64,000 nt of DNA from Diprion similis. Lineage: Eukaryota > Arthropoda > Insecta > Hymenoptera > Diprionidae. A model generated the notes under the pieces. The model had not been told where the DNA came from, searched no databases, and saw only the letters and a program-made list of their open reading frames with translations. The stretch covers positions 14,260,001 to 14,324,000 of the forward strand of contig NC_060112.1 in NCBI RefSeq assembly GCF_021155765.1. Direction: 5' to 3'. Below are positions 39,701 to 50,648 of this stretch, piece by piece. Positions within the stretch are counted from its first letter, which is position 1; every line of letters begins with the position of its first letter. The translations under genes were made by a program, and so were the position numbers.

Positions 39701-42700
39701 GTAATAAAATGTCTCAATTAACATATTCCGAGCATTCCGCGTTATTCGCAACGCGCGTAATCTCACTCTATGCTCACCAGAATTATGCTAATCCAGGCAT
39801 GTATGGGAATTTTTATTTTTTATACATTATTTCTTTTTATTTTATTTTTACTTTCGTTCTATACACTTGCGTATACGTACAAGCCTATGAAACTTGTAAC
39901 ACGTGGCTTAGGCGTAGTTGAAAAAATGTTCCACTGGAAGACGACGGTTGGTTATAATCATATTGTAATAATGATAATAATTAGTAATACCATGAAAATA
40001 GTATATGTGAAACTTTACGGCCACGTGAAAACTAACTCTTGCATAAATTATGGATTCGTTAGACCGGACACGTATTATCCTCGCTGATTTTATGGCATCA
40101 ATCAGTACAGTTAAATAATGGATCGAAATGATAATTGTACTTCGTTATATGAGGCAAGAGAAAGGAGGTTTCTAGAAATGAAAATATATTATCTTTTCGT
40201 CTGGTCAGCAGCCACGCGGTACTTATTAGTGAATTGAGGGTAACAGGTGCGACTATCGTGCGTCCGTTTAGAAAAACTTGTAAAAGTCATATCCAGTGGT
40301 GGTCTTCAAATCATTCATAAAAATTCCGATGTGTACCTATTAAAGAAGTTTTTTGCACATAGTTTTTTCACGTCAGAATCGAGGCGATACGATCTAATTG
40401 AATCTAGGAAAAAAAATTGCCGCGTACAAAAGTTGCACGTGTTATTCGTACCGTCACAGTTACTGTTCAGTGGTTATTTCTAATAGAAGACAACGTCTAA
40501 TTGATTCGTTCGAAAATTGACCGATGGTAAAAAATCCAACAATAAGCCTTGTTTGTTAATGCAAAAATGAACAACCGTCTCAGTCAATTTAAATCCATAT
40601 CTCGCTCTGTTCTTCAACGGTTTACTAACGGCATAGCATTACAAAGGAGTACAAAGAGTCAATACCAATTCTCCGATAGTGAGATCGGTCAAAGAGATAT
40701 GTACTTAAGTCTGGGGGGTATTATTCGAGACCATTAACCAGTCCGCAATCAGTTCACAACGTTCCTGCCGATCGGTATAAATATAATCTCGCGAGAAGAA
40801 AGGTCCGATCGTCTATTACGAGTCCAACGAACAGCCTTATATTCATCATACACCGTACGTGTCTGTTTCATCTTCATGGCGGCGCGATATCTATTATAGA
40901 TATCTTGGCCACGTCTGATACCAGAGGCCAATTTCTCCTCGGCCATCTTACGATTACATACATTGTAATTTCGCACTAGCAAGGGGCGTTTCTTTCGCAC
41001 TTTACGAACCTGACCCGAATACCGAGTCGACGATGCAGCAGGTGGATAGTTTAACTTTAACAAGTTCCGCACTGCCGTTTGATCCGCTCGATGAATTGCA
41101 AAACGGGACCTTTTACACACCGTGCCACATTCGAAGCGCAGAGGCCAGCTATTGCCAGGAGCAAAAGAAACGACAAAAATCGGAATTGATTAGCCGACCG
41201 TGTCTATGACGGATTCGAATCCGAATCTAACGAAGCTGACGGCCTCTCGACCGCTACCGCTATTTCACGATGTAACAGCTTCCAGGTTCCTGCATAATCG
41301 CCGCCGACCTCTCTTCGCTTGGCGAAGGATTGTGTTCCGATGGGTATTGTGGTATTGTGGAATTTACCACAAATTTTGTTTAGGAAGAACAATCGGAATT
41401 TACCATTATTTTACTGGAAAAAAACTGTCTCTGTTTTGCACGTATTTTACGACATTTTGAAAAGCTGGCAATACGACGATTTCATCTTTATACGGTTATT
41501 AGAAGATCATTACCATATCTCTCAGGGTTGCCGAAGGGTAGAAGTTTTATTTTGCGATATTGAATTTTCGATTTCATCCATACGTACAGCCAATTAACAT
41601 CTTTGTCACATTTTTGGAACTTTGATCCATATTTGCTAAAAGTTGATAAGACGAGGATTTCGATACAGCTACTCGTTTGCACAAAACGTGTCAGAGTTAT
41701 TCAGTTTTGTGACAAAACCATGCAGATTATAAAAATATGTATTGTTTTTATTTTTTTTACCTCAATTTCTTTCGGATTTTCTGTCTGCGCGAAATCAGCA
41801 CGCGTGATGCAGGTTATCGTATAAATTTGAAATTCTAATGTAACGTGTCCGTTGACATGATTGATCGTCTTGTAGTATTTTACTCATGTTTGTACGTATG
41901 TTTTTCTTACCGTAAATTAGCTTATATAACGTATATCGTGGCAGATCTAAGTGAATCAGAATTGGCATAAACACGTGTAAATCAGATGAAATTTTGTCTA
42001 GTCTAGAGTCGTCCAATCAATTTAGACGTTTTGAACAACCCATGATTTAACATGCCAGGATGAATTTGGCAATTTCTACAATTTGTCAATCTATTTAAAG
42101 ACCATTCTGGTTCTAGATTTTACCAAACGGTTAGAAAACGTGTGTCAAACTGCACACTTGAACTGATTTAAGTTCAGTTGAACTGGGTGGGGGATTCTTT
42201 TCACATTTCACGATCACGCGTTCTCCAAAAGATATACCTACTGTCGTCGGGCTCAATGGACCGGAAGATTGTAACGGGACGTGTTTCTCGAGGCTGTTTG
42301 CAGGAGACATTGAAAGCGCCGAAAATATTGCGTAACGACAAGTAGGCTAGGAGGCTAACACATATTGACGATAACGGGACGTGTCTTCTTTTATTTGCAG
42401 CTGCCCAATGTCAGGTTCATTAATAATTCCCACGCGAGTATACCGAATATCTCGAAAAAGAGTACCTGCTTATAAGCAACACCTCGGCGATGTGATGGCT
42501 CATTTATGTGTACGCCTCACGATCCAAAGATTGTGGATGGGGTAGAAATCGACCCGGATTCCACCTGGCAACGGCATCCTTTGAGGATATCTGCTTATTT
42601 ATTATACACGCGTGCATCAGAGTCTTATTATGCCAGCGTACTGTAAATTGCTTTTACGAGCCAAACAGTATACGGCAATTTTCGTCACGCTTAAGTACAC

Positions 42701-43755
42701 ACCTCTAAGTCCATTCGCACAGTCAGTCCAGGTCAAGTGGCACCTCCGGGTAAATTTCTTTGTTATGACGAAAAAATCTAACGCATCAAAACATATTTGA
42801 CCGACTTGTATGACTAGTTTTTAAAAGATAGTCAAGATCAGCTCAACACTTGAGATATCCGTAGTTTTCTCCTTCTTCGAGTTGGTCTGGTCAGATTGAA
42901 ATTTTCAGGCCATCTAACTCCTCGGGAAAGAATCACTTATGGTATAGGTAGAGAAAATATTTATGACTTCCTTTTTGAACAGGATTTGATCTAATAGAGT
43001 GCAATATTTTTAATCAAAATTTCGAATACTTTCATTGAAATTTAAATATCTTTGTTAAATTACTTGCTACTTGAATTTTATCCGTTAGTACCACGGTGGA
43101 AATTTTCCAAGAGAATTGGAAATCCTGTCAATTGAAACCAAGCGAATGATCAATTTGGAAACTTACGACAATCGCAAATTCTTTTACTAAAACTGAAGAG
43201 AATTTGGGTAACATTCACTTACTTGTAAACAAAGGGACCAACTTCCTCGACCTTTGGTTTTTCGCCGAAGTTCAAAAACCCGTCGGTATTCGTTACATTG
43301 AAAATGTAAACTTTGGTTAGACGAACGACGCCAGGTTTTTGCCAATACTGGAATGAAAGGGATCCATTCCATAACCGTAATTGCTGTAAAACATAACGTA
43401 ACCCCAGTGAGTAAACCAGTTTTGGAAATGTACGATGCGAGAGTAAATTGAATTGAAAAATATTGTCAAAACAGAATTGCATCAATTGTTTTTTCATATT
43501 TTGAAGAGAAAAGTTAGAACAAATTTCAAATGGAATGCAAAATCTGCGATTGCCTTAATCTTTTATAATTCTTAGTTTTCTATGCCATTCGCTGAATTGA
43601 TATGTAAGTTCGGAAAGTCTTGAGTACCGAGGACATTTTTTAAGGATATCGCAGACGACTTACTTTCATTAAAACGTAATCCACCCATGGTATGCTGCTG
43701 AGGATAATCCCAATGGCCAAGGCGAACAACCCGAACAAGATGACGGCGATCCGAC
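24580..43755 (-). CDS. Class B scavenger receptor, CD36/SCARB family (5' coding exon not settled)
   Basis: CD36-family receptors are two-pass membrane proteins with a large glycosylated ectodomain that bind lipids, lipoproteins or apoptotic ligands. Coding exons are 43755-43664, 43383-43223, 29264-29126, 27792-27589, 27084-26940, 26854-26600, 26446-26328, 25356-24929 and 24745-24580. All phases fit. The first membrane segment is AVILFGLFALAIGIILSS. Family marks follow: VYIFNVTNTDGFLNF, VEEVGPFVYKE, TVTYQHKKILNF, the repeated GLLNKLNGRDTLPFW, SFFPP, six ectodomain cysteines, APVYLSWPHFYKA, EAVEGLKPNQERHETYFKIQP, and a second membrane segment near CFAYGLILLGFAILTTVIV. The 1709 bases seen start in mid-codon (phase 1), so an upstream exon is missing. 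Two candidates are 46031-46013 (MKITET) and 47257-about 47209. The subfamily (croquemort, emp, SCARB1-like) is not decided. Confidence 0.92.
24929..25356 (-). CDS. Scavenger receptor exon: membrane-proximal part and second membrane segment
   Basis: 142 codons beginning KLGVPVEGKVRVQLNLKVEH. FPIMWLEEGIDELT precedes the second membrane segment (CFAYGLILLGFAILTTVIV). A basic, tyrosine-bearing cytoplasmic stretch follows to DPVAL. Read without splicing, the frame ends in TGA at 24927-24925, but those bases are part of a consensus GTGAGT donor after 24929. Confidence 0.9.
25357..26327 (-). other. Scavenger receptor intron
   Basis: 971 bases of AT-rich intron. Nothing recognised. Confidence 0.8.
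26328..26446 (-). CDS. Scavenger receptor exon: APVYLSWPHFY block
   Basis: The joined codon gives T, then APVYLSWPHFYKAAPELLEA and EGLKPNQERHETYFKIQP before GTAAGG. This is among the most conserved stretches of CD36 proteins. It has no ATG-led ORF and was found by splice reading. Confidence 0.92.
26600..26854 (-). CDS. Scavenger receptor exon: cysteine-rich region
   Basis: Follows as GSFFPPRDTTGSDIVHLW, then DICRILPLQYRG and the cysteines of NECFCQDEPENCPV and NISPCQY. With the cysteine of the previous exon this gives the six needed for the three family disulphides. NIS is a glycosylation site. Donor GTGAGT, phase 1. Confidence 0.92.
26940..27084 (-). CDS. Scavenger receptor exon: beta-core repeat
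   Basis: Begins RNGTLSEVHTIYTGEKG, then MKNFGLLNKLNGRDTLPFWP, KEPC and SISASEG, phase 1 at GTAAGA. YTG, LxxWNG-like and CN-x-GS marks are conserved in the family. The cysteine is the first of six. Confidence 0.92.
27085..27588 (-). other. Scavenger receptor intron
   Basis: 504 bases. The minus-strand ORF here (27562-27116) runs out of the exon and has no recognised product. Confidence 0.75.
27589..27792 (-). CDS. Scavenger receptor exon: hydrophobic apex region
   Basis: 68 codons starting TLSTQSKSLPGFLTMGLS, through the helical segment and PITAQELVFGYDDPLVSLAH, ending LLLG at GTAAGT. In CD36 structures this part forms the helical ligand-binding bundle. Phase 0 on both sides. Confidence 0.9.
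27793..29125 (-). other. Scavenger receptor intron
   Basis: 1.3 kb, AT-rich. Nothing recognised. Confidence 0.8.
29126..29264 (-). CDS. Scavenger receptor exon: GPFVY(K)E to first loop
   Basis: The join across the large intron restores KEDMEKVNIAFHDNGTVTY. The exon continues through KKILNFMPEMSKDGDLRVMV to NIPLL, phase 0 at a GTGAGT donor. NGT is another glycosylation site. Confidence 0.92.
29516..29746. repeat. Long foldback hairpin (arms about 100 bases)
   Basis: The left arm 29516-29613 pairs with the right arm 29646-29746, reverse complement with small mismatches and indels. The best part is GGGTCGCTGAATCCGAAATC (29583-29602) against the complement of 29657-29677. The loop is about 32 bases, and both arms carry A/T runs at matching places. 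It could be a foldback miniature element or a hairpin RNA source. No target-site duplication was found. Confidence 0.75.
30061..30104. repeat. (AAAT)n simple repeat
   Basis: Imperfect AAAT/GAAT units. Confidence 0.85.
30950..31222 (-). other. Coding-looking ORF, unrecognised
   Basis: Open frame on the minus strand in the large receptor intron. The track-frame ORF runs 31234-30950; the first ATG gives MRINYEFVMCLHDEELAQRL and about 85 further residues. It has mixed composition with charged helices. No homologue recognised, and no intron or partner exon assigned. It may be chance or an old element. Confidence 0.15.
34855..35226. repeat. Composite inverted-repeat element
   Basis: There are two adjoining foldbacks. 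The first has arms at 34855-34887 and about 34959-34989, sharing GGCATGCC and GTTTAC blocks. The second has outer arms at 34993-35020 and 35200-35226. It is centred on a perfect 12-base inverted repeat, TGCGGAATAAAG, at 35113-35124 and 35126-35137 with one base between. A short direct repeat (GAGCCGGAAGC) at 34918-34940 lies in the first loop. It looks like a non-autonomous foldback element; no ORF of a transposase is seen. Confidence 0.6.
36197..36220. repeat. Poly-C tract
   Basis: A run of C broken by one T and one A, unusual in this AT-rich region. Confidence 0.9.
38340..38558 (-). other. Coding-looking terminal-exon candidate, unrecognised
   Basis: After ATTCAG the minus strand reads QVLVLPPKKLSRHGLQPHSS, continues without a stop for about 70 codons through RELQDTLRGKSYGSYQRIL and HFDPALWSLCNTG, and ends in TAG at 38340. 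Codon choice is mixed, and GC is higher than around it. There is no ATG at the front, so if real it is a last exon of a gene nested in the large intron. No family was recognised. Confidence 0.25.
40752..41188 (-). other. Coding-looking basic ORF with an overlapping signal-peptide-like frame
   Basis: The minus strand is open from about 41188 to 40752. The product is basic (VRKVRKKRPLLVRNYNVCNR, then KLASGIRRGQDIYNRYRAAM). In another frame the same start region reads FRFLSFLLLLAIAGLCASNV, which looks like a secretory signal, followed by 23 residues and a stop. A further open frame (41392-41204) lies just upstream. No ATG leads any of these convincingly. It could be exons of a nested gene or a decayed element. 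Unrecognised. Confidence 0.25.
43223..43383 (-). CDS. Scavenger receptor exon: start of ectodomain
   Basis: Reads QLRLWNGSLSFQYWQKPG, then VRLTKVYIFNVTNTDGFLNF and KVEEVGPFVY, ending phase 2 at GTAAGT. NGS and NVT are candidate N-glycosylation sites. The FNVTN and GPFVY blocks are signatures of the family. Confidence 0.93.
43664..43755 (-). CDS. Scavenger receptor exon: first membrane segment
   Basis: The acceptor CACTTATAG precedes two bases that finish a codon; then RIAVILFGLFALAIGIILSS and IPWVDYVLMK, with a GTAAGT donor. This is the N-terminal anchor of CD36 proteins. The exon needs a phase-1 partner upstream. Confidence 0.9.
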
Positions 43756-46012
43756 CTATAAGTGAATAAAAATTCATTACAAGAGGCATCGCATTAAAGC
43801 AAGAAATTGTTTGCCACAAAAAATATGAAGAAAACAGGATGTGTTGTTAGATCGTGGCAAGGCTAAATGATTATACATCGCAACCCATGGAGCCACGTAA
43901 TTAATAGCTTGAAATTCAACGTCGTTTATGCCGTATGAAATCCTATAGGTATATAAGACATTCTCTGTCAGTTCCGCCACTTTTCCGTGACTCAATGAAT
44001 CCAAGTCAACTTTATAAATTATAAAAAAAACAAAAAAAAAACAGAAATTTACCTCTGAAAAGAATTGAATTAAAGGAAAAAATCGTAGAGACTACTTTTA
44101 AGTTGTACTAAAATGCGGCCAGTTATGAGTCATGTCTGAGAGAGTCCATACAAAGTGGTTGAACTGATGGAGAATGCTCCATATACATATATATGTTTGA
44201 GATATAGTAGCATGAAATTGAGAATATTTTTGAAAAATCATTGACGGTAATAAACATGCGGTAGGTAACGGAGATGTTCTATCGTAAATCAATCGATCTC
44301 GAGGTTGGTTATTGCTCATTGAATTTATAATTCTGCTTCCGACGTTTTAATGACAGTAATTTCAGCTTTACGAAACGTAACGTTTTATTCCTGGTATATA
44401 GTAAAAAGTGACAATTAATGGGTACGTGGTTTTTCCCATCCACGATTCTACGGCACTTAAAGCTTTAGTGAGGAAGTGAGTTGTAGAAAAAGAGAGAAAA
44501 ACGAACTGGGAGGAGGACCAAAAAAATTCATACGCATATAAAAGCAATTGACAGCAACTAATATACAGGTATATTGGAGTTATTAAAGCAGTACAAATAA
44601 TCTACCACGTCAACAGGCATAAGCCATAAGAATCAGAAACCGTGAAGTTGTATTTTGGCGCCTGTCAATTATTTGAGTCTCAAATACAATGAGTATACCT
44701 AATTTGAAGTAAGCTTCTGTTACGTTGCTTTTTTTCCCAGTTAGATACGTTTTTTGTAACTTTTGCAAGTAGTTTGCGTTCTCAAGTCACTCTGTGTATA
44801 TCTTACATAAAATGCAAATACGATTACAATGTACAATAATATATTTACACGTAATTAACCTGCTGAATTGTAGTAACTATATAGTCAAAACGAAACCATG
44901 CGATTGTTTCGAATTTCCATACCAAACTGTGAAGAAGGGGCTGCACTGTTTACTTGTAAATCAACAAGTCATGGAAAAGATATATGAGTTAATCAGAAAA
45001 CTTGAAGTTTAAGGAATTGTAAGAAATTTGAAAAACGTTGATGAAAGAATTGGCTCAGTTGATCATACTGATTCTGACGTAGACAGATATTTTTGTTATT
45101 TTTATTTACAAGAACCAATATCTCGAGGTAACGGTAAATGCGATCAAGATCCTGTTAGACGAAGACACGAAAAATTGTTTCAAGAACTTTCATACGGTGT
45201 CTGAATGCGCGGATACGCATTGAAAAAACGAAAATTTGAATCAGGAAAGATTTACAAACTGTTGGTTAAAGTTTCGTTAATTCAAGTGTGTATAAAATTT
45301 TATGAGTGCAATAACTAACCACGGTAATTACGAGGAAGATAAACTTGTTTGCTTATTATGCAAGACATTCGCAAATTCGTTTATCCTGGACAGCACGTTA
45401 CTGCATTAGTAACTGTTTTTTTTATCAGTCGATACAAAATTGGTATAATTAAATCGACCAAAAATCAACTGTGCAATATTTACCAGCTATAAGATATAAA
45501 CGTATTTAACTAGCAGATAGAACGTAGGTATCGTAAGAAGAGGACTAAAAAATATGCGAATCGGATCTTCTCACAGCACGTCACAAATTTGCAAAATGCG
45601 TGCGGTTAATACGCATGCAAAAGAAATTCTTCGAAGACATTTCAAAACAAGTACACGCAATGGTAATGTAGCCTTTGAGTGCCCAATTATATCTCGGTTT
45701 CACAGCGGGGAAAATCCAGTGTGATGAAATGTGTTTGTTAAAAACAGATCATGCGGTCGTACGATGTTGAAAACTGTGTATTATCTCGATATAAATTCAG
45801 CACATAACGGACATCAAGTGCGTTTCTTGTTAACAACAAGTGTATACAAAACTGACAATATATAATGATATATACGGAAATGTATCTTATATCTGTCTAG
45901 ATAATTCGTGGAGGCTCTGGGAAATCTTCATCTGTTTGTTATTTTGGCTTTTTTTCGCAAACTTGTACTCAAGGTTGATCGAAGGCTGTACGGGGTCATT
46001 ATTGCCAGTTAC

Positions 46013-46031
46013 GTGTCTCCGTAATTTTCAT
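46013..46031 (-). CDS. Candidate first coding exon of the scavenger receptor
   Basis: ATG AAA ATT ACG GAG ACA C is followed by GTAACT, a weak donor. The single extra base gives the phase 1 that the exon at 43755 needs, making MKITETRRIAVILF. This fits a short cytoplasmic N-terminus with basic residues before the membrane. A rival is an ATG at 47257 with a phase-1 GTAATT donor. Neither is proved. Confidence 0.25.
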
Positions 46032-48133
46032 TGTGAGACTCGTAATCAGTATCGCCAGTCGTAACTATCACCCGCTGCGCACCGATCGCGGGAATACCCT
46101 GCAGGCTATGGTTGGTCTTACGTGTCCGTGTATTTTTGCATGGCAGCTATCAATTGTCGATAGTTAATTATTGCCCACTTTCATTCCAGTTTTTTCAACG
46201 TGGCAACAACTCTTACTCACTTGCGCCTGGACTGGACTTTGAGGAATGCACGAAGGATCAGTCCGCCAGTGGAAAGCTTGCTGATCGTTACCAAATCGGT
46301 ACTAATTTATATTTGTGAGACTCGAGCAACGACGGATACGCAAAATCATCATAAAGTCTGCATAACGTTTCTCATGCTCATTGTCAGCCCAATGTTCCTG
46401 CACTTGAGTCACTTTCCTTAGTGTTCTGACGATGCAATTACAGACCCGACTCGGATGTCGGCGGGCCATTATCTTCCACATAGTTTTCTTTTTTATTCCT
46501 CACAAAGTGTCTGAGAAGCCGCTGGATGAGTGGTCAATTTGTCATTTTTCCACCAGGGAATGGCGTATAAGAGCAGTTTACTCACAAGCGTTGAGAAACT
46601 CCAGCTGACGAGCAGACGATTCTCGGACATGCAGATCATTGGCGATGCTAAGTATAGCCTGTAACCACACTGTCCCCGGATTTCGTACACGGCAGTAGAT
46701 CGATCCACCTGCATCGGATATTTAAGGCCAGGTGTAATACTTTCAAGTCACTGAGTCCAAAGCGAGATTCTAGCACCGGTACTCTAACCCAAAGTCAGCT
46801 ACTACTAATCACTATGTTCACATGAGTCTAATTGACGTTACAGAAAAGTGAAAGCTCGAGTTAAATGATTTTTAAGCCGGTTTATTAGCGGATGTTTACC
46901 TAATATAACCTACCCAAACTTTTTTAAATGCACGACGCATAGTCGCATGGAGTTCCAACACCCGAGGTTGTCGAACGCATTGATTTCCTGGTACTGTCGA
47001 AAAAAAAATTACAGGCTACAATCCTATCTTTCTTTCAGTACCACGCAGTTTATACTGTGCCGATTATCTACCCAGTCATTATTAAGATTTTTCATTACCA
47101 CATTCATAGCCACGCCAAACCGAGCGACTGTGGCTCTAAAACGCCGGCATGTCTCATGCTCTTGAAACCAGTTGCACCGAACGGAATGTGCGGATGAAAT
47201 TGTCAAATTACCCGGTTGGTGGTGCAGATTGTTTCCGCGTCTATAAGTATAACCCATTTCTCGACTTTATGATTCCAGCGTCTGGTGCTCATCCATTAAG
47301 TCAGCACTTCGTCAAGCTCACTTTTTGATATCTACTTTACACACGATTCATGAATGAGCCGCGTCCTTACATTACTTTGCTTTTGGGAGTAAAGGGTCAT
47401 GACTGTCTGCCAAGTGTGGTAAATTTAGGAGGTGATCGACCTTAATACGACAAAGTTTAAATGCTGTTCATGCACACTTCTATCGTATAGGTTCAAAACT
47501 CAAGTTCAGAGGAATTTGCATGTCTGTGGACAAGTATTCGAAATGATGGCACAAGTTTTTTGTTTCATTGTTTTTTTTTTTTACGTTCAGGCGGAAGTTA
47601 CTGCCCAAAATTGTGTCATTTTCAAATAATTTGCTGGATAGATGCATCCGATCAACTGGAACAGGTTTTTTATTCACAGACTGTTCTCTCCTTGTTTTGT
47701 ATACGTGAAACGATCATCTTGGCGATTCGTTAAACCAGCACAACAACTTACAACTATACTAGTAATAAACATATTTAATAGCAACCACTTTTTTTGCAAT
47801 ATATAATAATTTATATCGCATAATTTTATCGCTTAATACTAGCACTTCGAAATGTTTGCGTCTAGTCGCGAAATGAAGGTTACTTTTGTATCTGCCTTGC
47901 AGAGCGTATAGTACTCCTACCCTTACCGACCGAGTAAACTCACCCTTTTTCTTCTTGTATTATACAAACACACGAACGGAAAGGGGTTCAAATTTCGACG
48001 GTGCATCACTTTTTCATACCGAAATTTAGGAAAATTACGCATAATGTGAGGAGAGAATCATCTTTTATTTACGAAATTATTGTTAATAATAGTTCTCGTT
48101 TAGCGATATCAATATTGCATGATTTTTACTTAC

Positions 48134-48472
48134 TTAACAATACTTTACATGGAGCAAAAGCATATTCGCGTTTTGCTTATTTGTTAAAATTATTGTTTCG
48201 AATTTGATCCAGACACTCGTGGAAGATTCTAACAATTTAGAAAATCCCAAGTCTAAACCGAATAGTCGATGCGCGACGTATTGCTGTGGAAATTGTGTTT
48301 GATTCAATTGGCAGTCCCAGTTTTCACCGGGACGTTGAAAAATTTGAGTTATAGACTCATCAAATTGTTCCTCTCCACGGAAATCTTTAGTAAAAGGCGA
48401 AAGATTTATTCGTATATTGAAGAGAAACCAGAGTACCTGTTGTGGGTTCTGGCTACCTTCTACCCAATCCAC
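48134..48472 (-). other. Unrecognised ORF (both strands open)
   Basis: An open frame of about 112 codons on the minus strand, overlapped by a plus-strand frame (48269-48613). The minus product has phrases such as WDCQLNQTQFPQQYVAHRLF. No domain recognised. Two-strand openness lowers trust in either. Confidence 0.12.
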
Positions 48473-48739
48473 GGAGAGATTTTTCTTCCGAGAATGTCGA
48501 ACACTGTGGAACTCCTAGTGGAGGAAAAACGAAGTCAAGCCAGGCAGCTGAACACACCGTCCGTACCCGGGAAATATCTACGGCTCAGTAGTGCCGTTAG
48601 TGGTCAGCTTTGAACACAGTAAAAAATGTTTTTGCGAATATCTCGAAAACTATTCCAGATATCGCGGATGTAGAAAAAGATTCTTAAAAAGCAGGAAATT
48701 TCCTATAATAAAGTTCTGACTCTCGGAACTCTATCACCA

Positions 48740-49163
48740 ATGAAAACGATGATTATTAAGAAAAAGATTATTTCTTATAACAAATTCCCCATAATCTTAA
48801 AAACGCATTTTAACAGGTACTGAAATATAGTGAGTATTAAATAAATTGATGAATCGAAGTAATTCACTGTACTATTCATTAATTGTAGAATTAGTAACAA
48901 CTAAATCCATGTATGTTATGAAATGATTAAACTTTAAGGTCAGAAGCAAAAACATTGCATATTTTTGTATAAATAAATGTAAATAGGTTAATAAATAATC
49001 GAGTTAGAGCTTCGATTAAAAGCCCAATTTATTTAATTATCAAAAATTGTTCCTTGATATGAATTCTTAGTGACGAAAAAAAATGTTAACTAAACAGAGC
49101 GTTTTAAAACTATAGGGAATTTGTTTTAAGAAATGATTTTTTTTTAATAATCATTGTTTTCAT
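48740..49163. repeat. Inverted repeat, arms about 66 bases
   Basis: The left arm 48740-48806 and right arm 49099-49163 are reverse complements with about ten differences. They share ATGAAAAC(G/A)ATGATTATTAA, a TTTCTTA(T/A)AACAAATTCCC block and an AAAACGC end. The 290 bases between are AT-rich and not repeated. The similarity does not extend outside. It looks like a degraded inverted-repeat element. Confidence 0.6.
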
Positions 49164-50381
49164 CGACGATCTAATCGTCAAAAACAAATATTTGATAATG
49201 TCATAAAAAATGCATTTGTTTATGACATCTTTATAAACAATCTGAGTAAAAAATTTTAAATAATTATTTTTATATAAATTTCAGTGATTAAAAATCGAAA
49301 CAATCGAAACATTTTGAAAAAAAGTTTTTTTTTGCTATCTTTATTTGATTTTTCAACATTTTCATTCCTTAAATTCTTGATTAAAACGTGGGAAACCAAA
49401 ATTGAAAAAGTTTGTAAATGGGGATCTCCTTTAAACCCTTTGAAGAATGCACTCCCGAACAGCAAAACCCCCTTTTTTACTTAATTGTTTATAACTTTTG
49501 CAATATTTTTGGCGGATCTTGAATTTTCTCGAAAACTTTCTAGACCGACACGAAAAAAATATAAAAGAAAAGTTTCTATTCCGAATCGAATGACACCTGA
49601 ACCATATTTTTATGAGAACTTTAATTGAAAATCGTAAAAAAGGTGTTTGCTGACTAGACTATAATAAAGTTTCAAGTTTATGGACGTCGTCGTATCTGCG
49701 AAAACGAGTGTCAAACCCTGCGCTATCCAATCTGGGTATCACCATGCCGGTAAAAACAATCAGCGAATTACACAGAAGCCCTGCAGCGTAGCTATCGACT
49801 CAAATAAGGTGTCAAAAATGAGGCGGATGGTCGGAACAAAGCATCTGACTTGTTCAAATCGTCATTTGCGCGACGCTGACTTAAATCAGGTTCCAAGGTT
49901 CCAAGTCACAGCAGAAGCACAGGGCTGAATCGATTCAGGTTACAGTTTAATATGTATCGAGGTGAAATCGCATCAACTCGCCCACAAGAGCGCTGCACCT
50001 TGGGTCAATATCATGTATCGAGTTGTCGGGTGCGGGTAATACGCAGGTACGTACTCTACATCAGGTGGTAACGAAGGTGGAAATGAAACTAGGGTAGACT
50101 ATTAGCCGGTGTGCGACGTAAACAAAAGCAGGAGGCCACATTGATTTTCAACAGCCAAAAGTAAGTTTTTTTGTTCAGATTCTTTTAATATTTACTTTTA
50201 TTGGTATTCAGATATATATACTACAGCAAATATTTTTTTGTTTTGAATTGAATATTAGTAGTTAATTACAAATGATTACTTTTTACGTAGATAATTTAGG
50301 TTAGTCATGGTGTTTTATTGTTTTCAGAAGTATGCGTTGGGTACGGTTGTGACGTATATTTTTTTATGTTTTTGCTTTTAG

Positions 50382-50648
50382 ATGCCCAGAAAACGCTTGC
50401 GAAAGACCGAAAGAGCGCGGTCTGATATTTATCAATATAAGGATGCTTATGATGAAGTAAAACGTGGGACTTCTTTACGGAGAGCTGCGGAAATGCATAA
50501 TATTAATCGCATGTCGTTGTTACGATACATTCGTGAACGTGATGAAGCCGGTGCGAATCACGATGTAAACAGCATCAGCATGGGATATGCAGCTCATAAT
50601 AAAGGATTTTCTAAGAAGCAAAAAGAGCTGTTATCAAAATTTATTTAA
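50382..50648 (+). CDS. Truncated psq/pogo-type helix-turn-helix protein (transposase N-terminus)
   Basis: The ATG at 50382 directly follows a TTTTGCTTTTAG acceptor. A 5' exon may end at a donor near 50160 (AAAA-GTAAGT). The 88 residues start MPRKRLRKTERARSDIYQYK, then DEVKRGTSLRRAAEMHNINR and MSLLRYIRERDEA. This is the psq-like helix-turn-helix found at the N-terminus of pogo/Tigger-type transposases and of domesticated copies. The tail KGFSKKQKELLSKFI normally leads into the next, CENPB-type, domain, but a TAA comes at once. No DDE catalytic domain follows. It is a truncated element, or a small protein kept for DNA binding. Confidence 0.6.
   Translation: MPRKRLRKTERARSDIYQYKDAYDEVKRGTSLRRAAEMHNINRMSLLRYIRERDEAGANHDVNSISMGYAAHNKGFSKKQKELLSKFI

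Larger units (their letters stand above)
29265..43222 (-). other. Scavenger receptor large intron, 14 kb
   Basis: The intron lies between the GPFVY exon and the next ectodomain exon. It holds two long inverted repeats (29.5 and 34.9-35.2 kb), simple repeats, a poly-C tract, and three minus-strand coding-looking ORFs (31.1, 38.4 and 41 kb). A nested minus-strand gene is possible but not shown. Its length suggests regulatory content, which cannot be read from one sequence. Confidence 0.75.

Noticed and set aside
41206..41222. tRNA B-box-like GATTCGAATCC
   Set aside because: The motif is a self-complementary stretch, with no acceptor stem, A box or cloverleaf around it.
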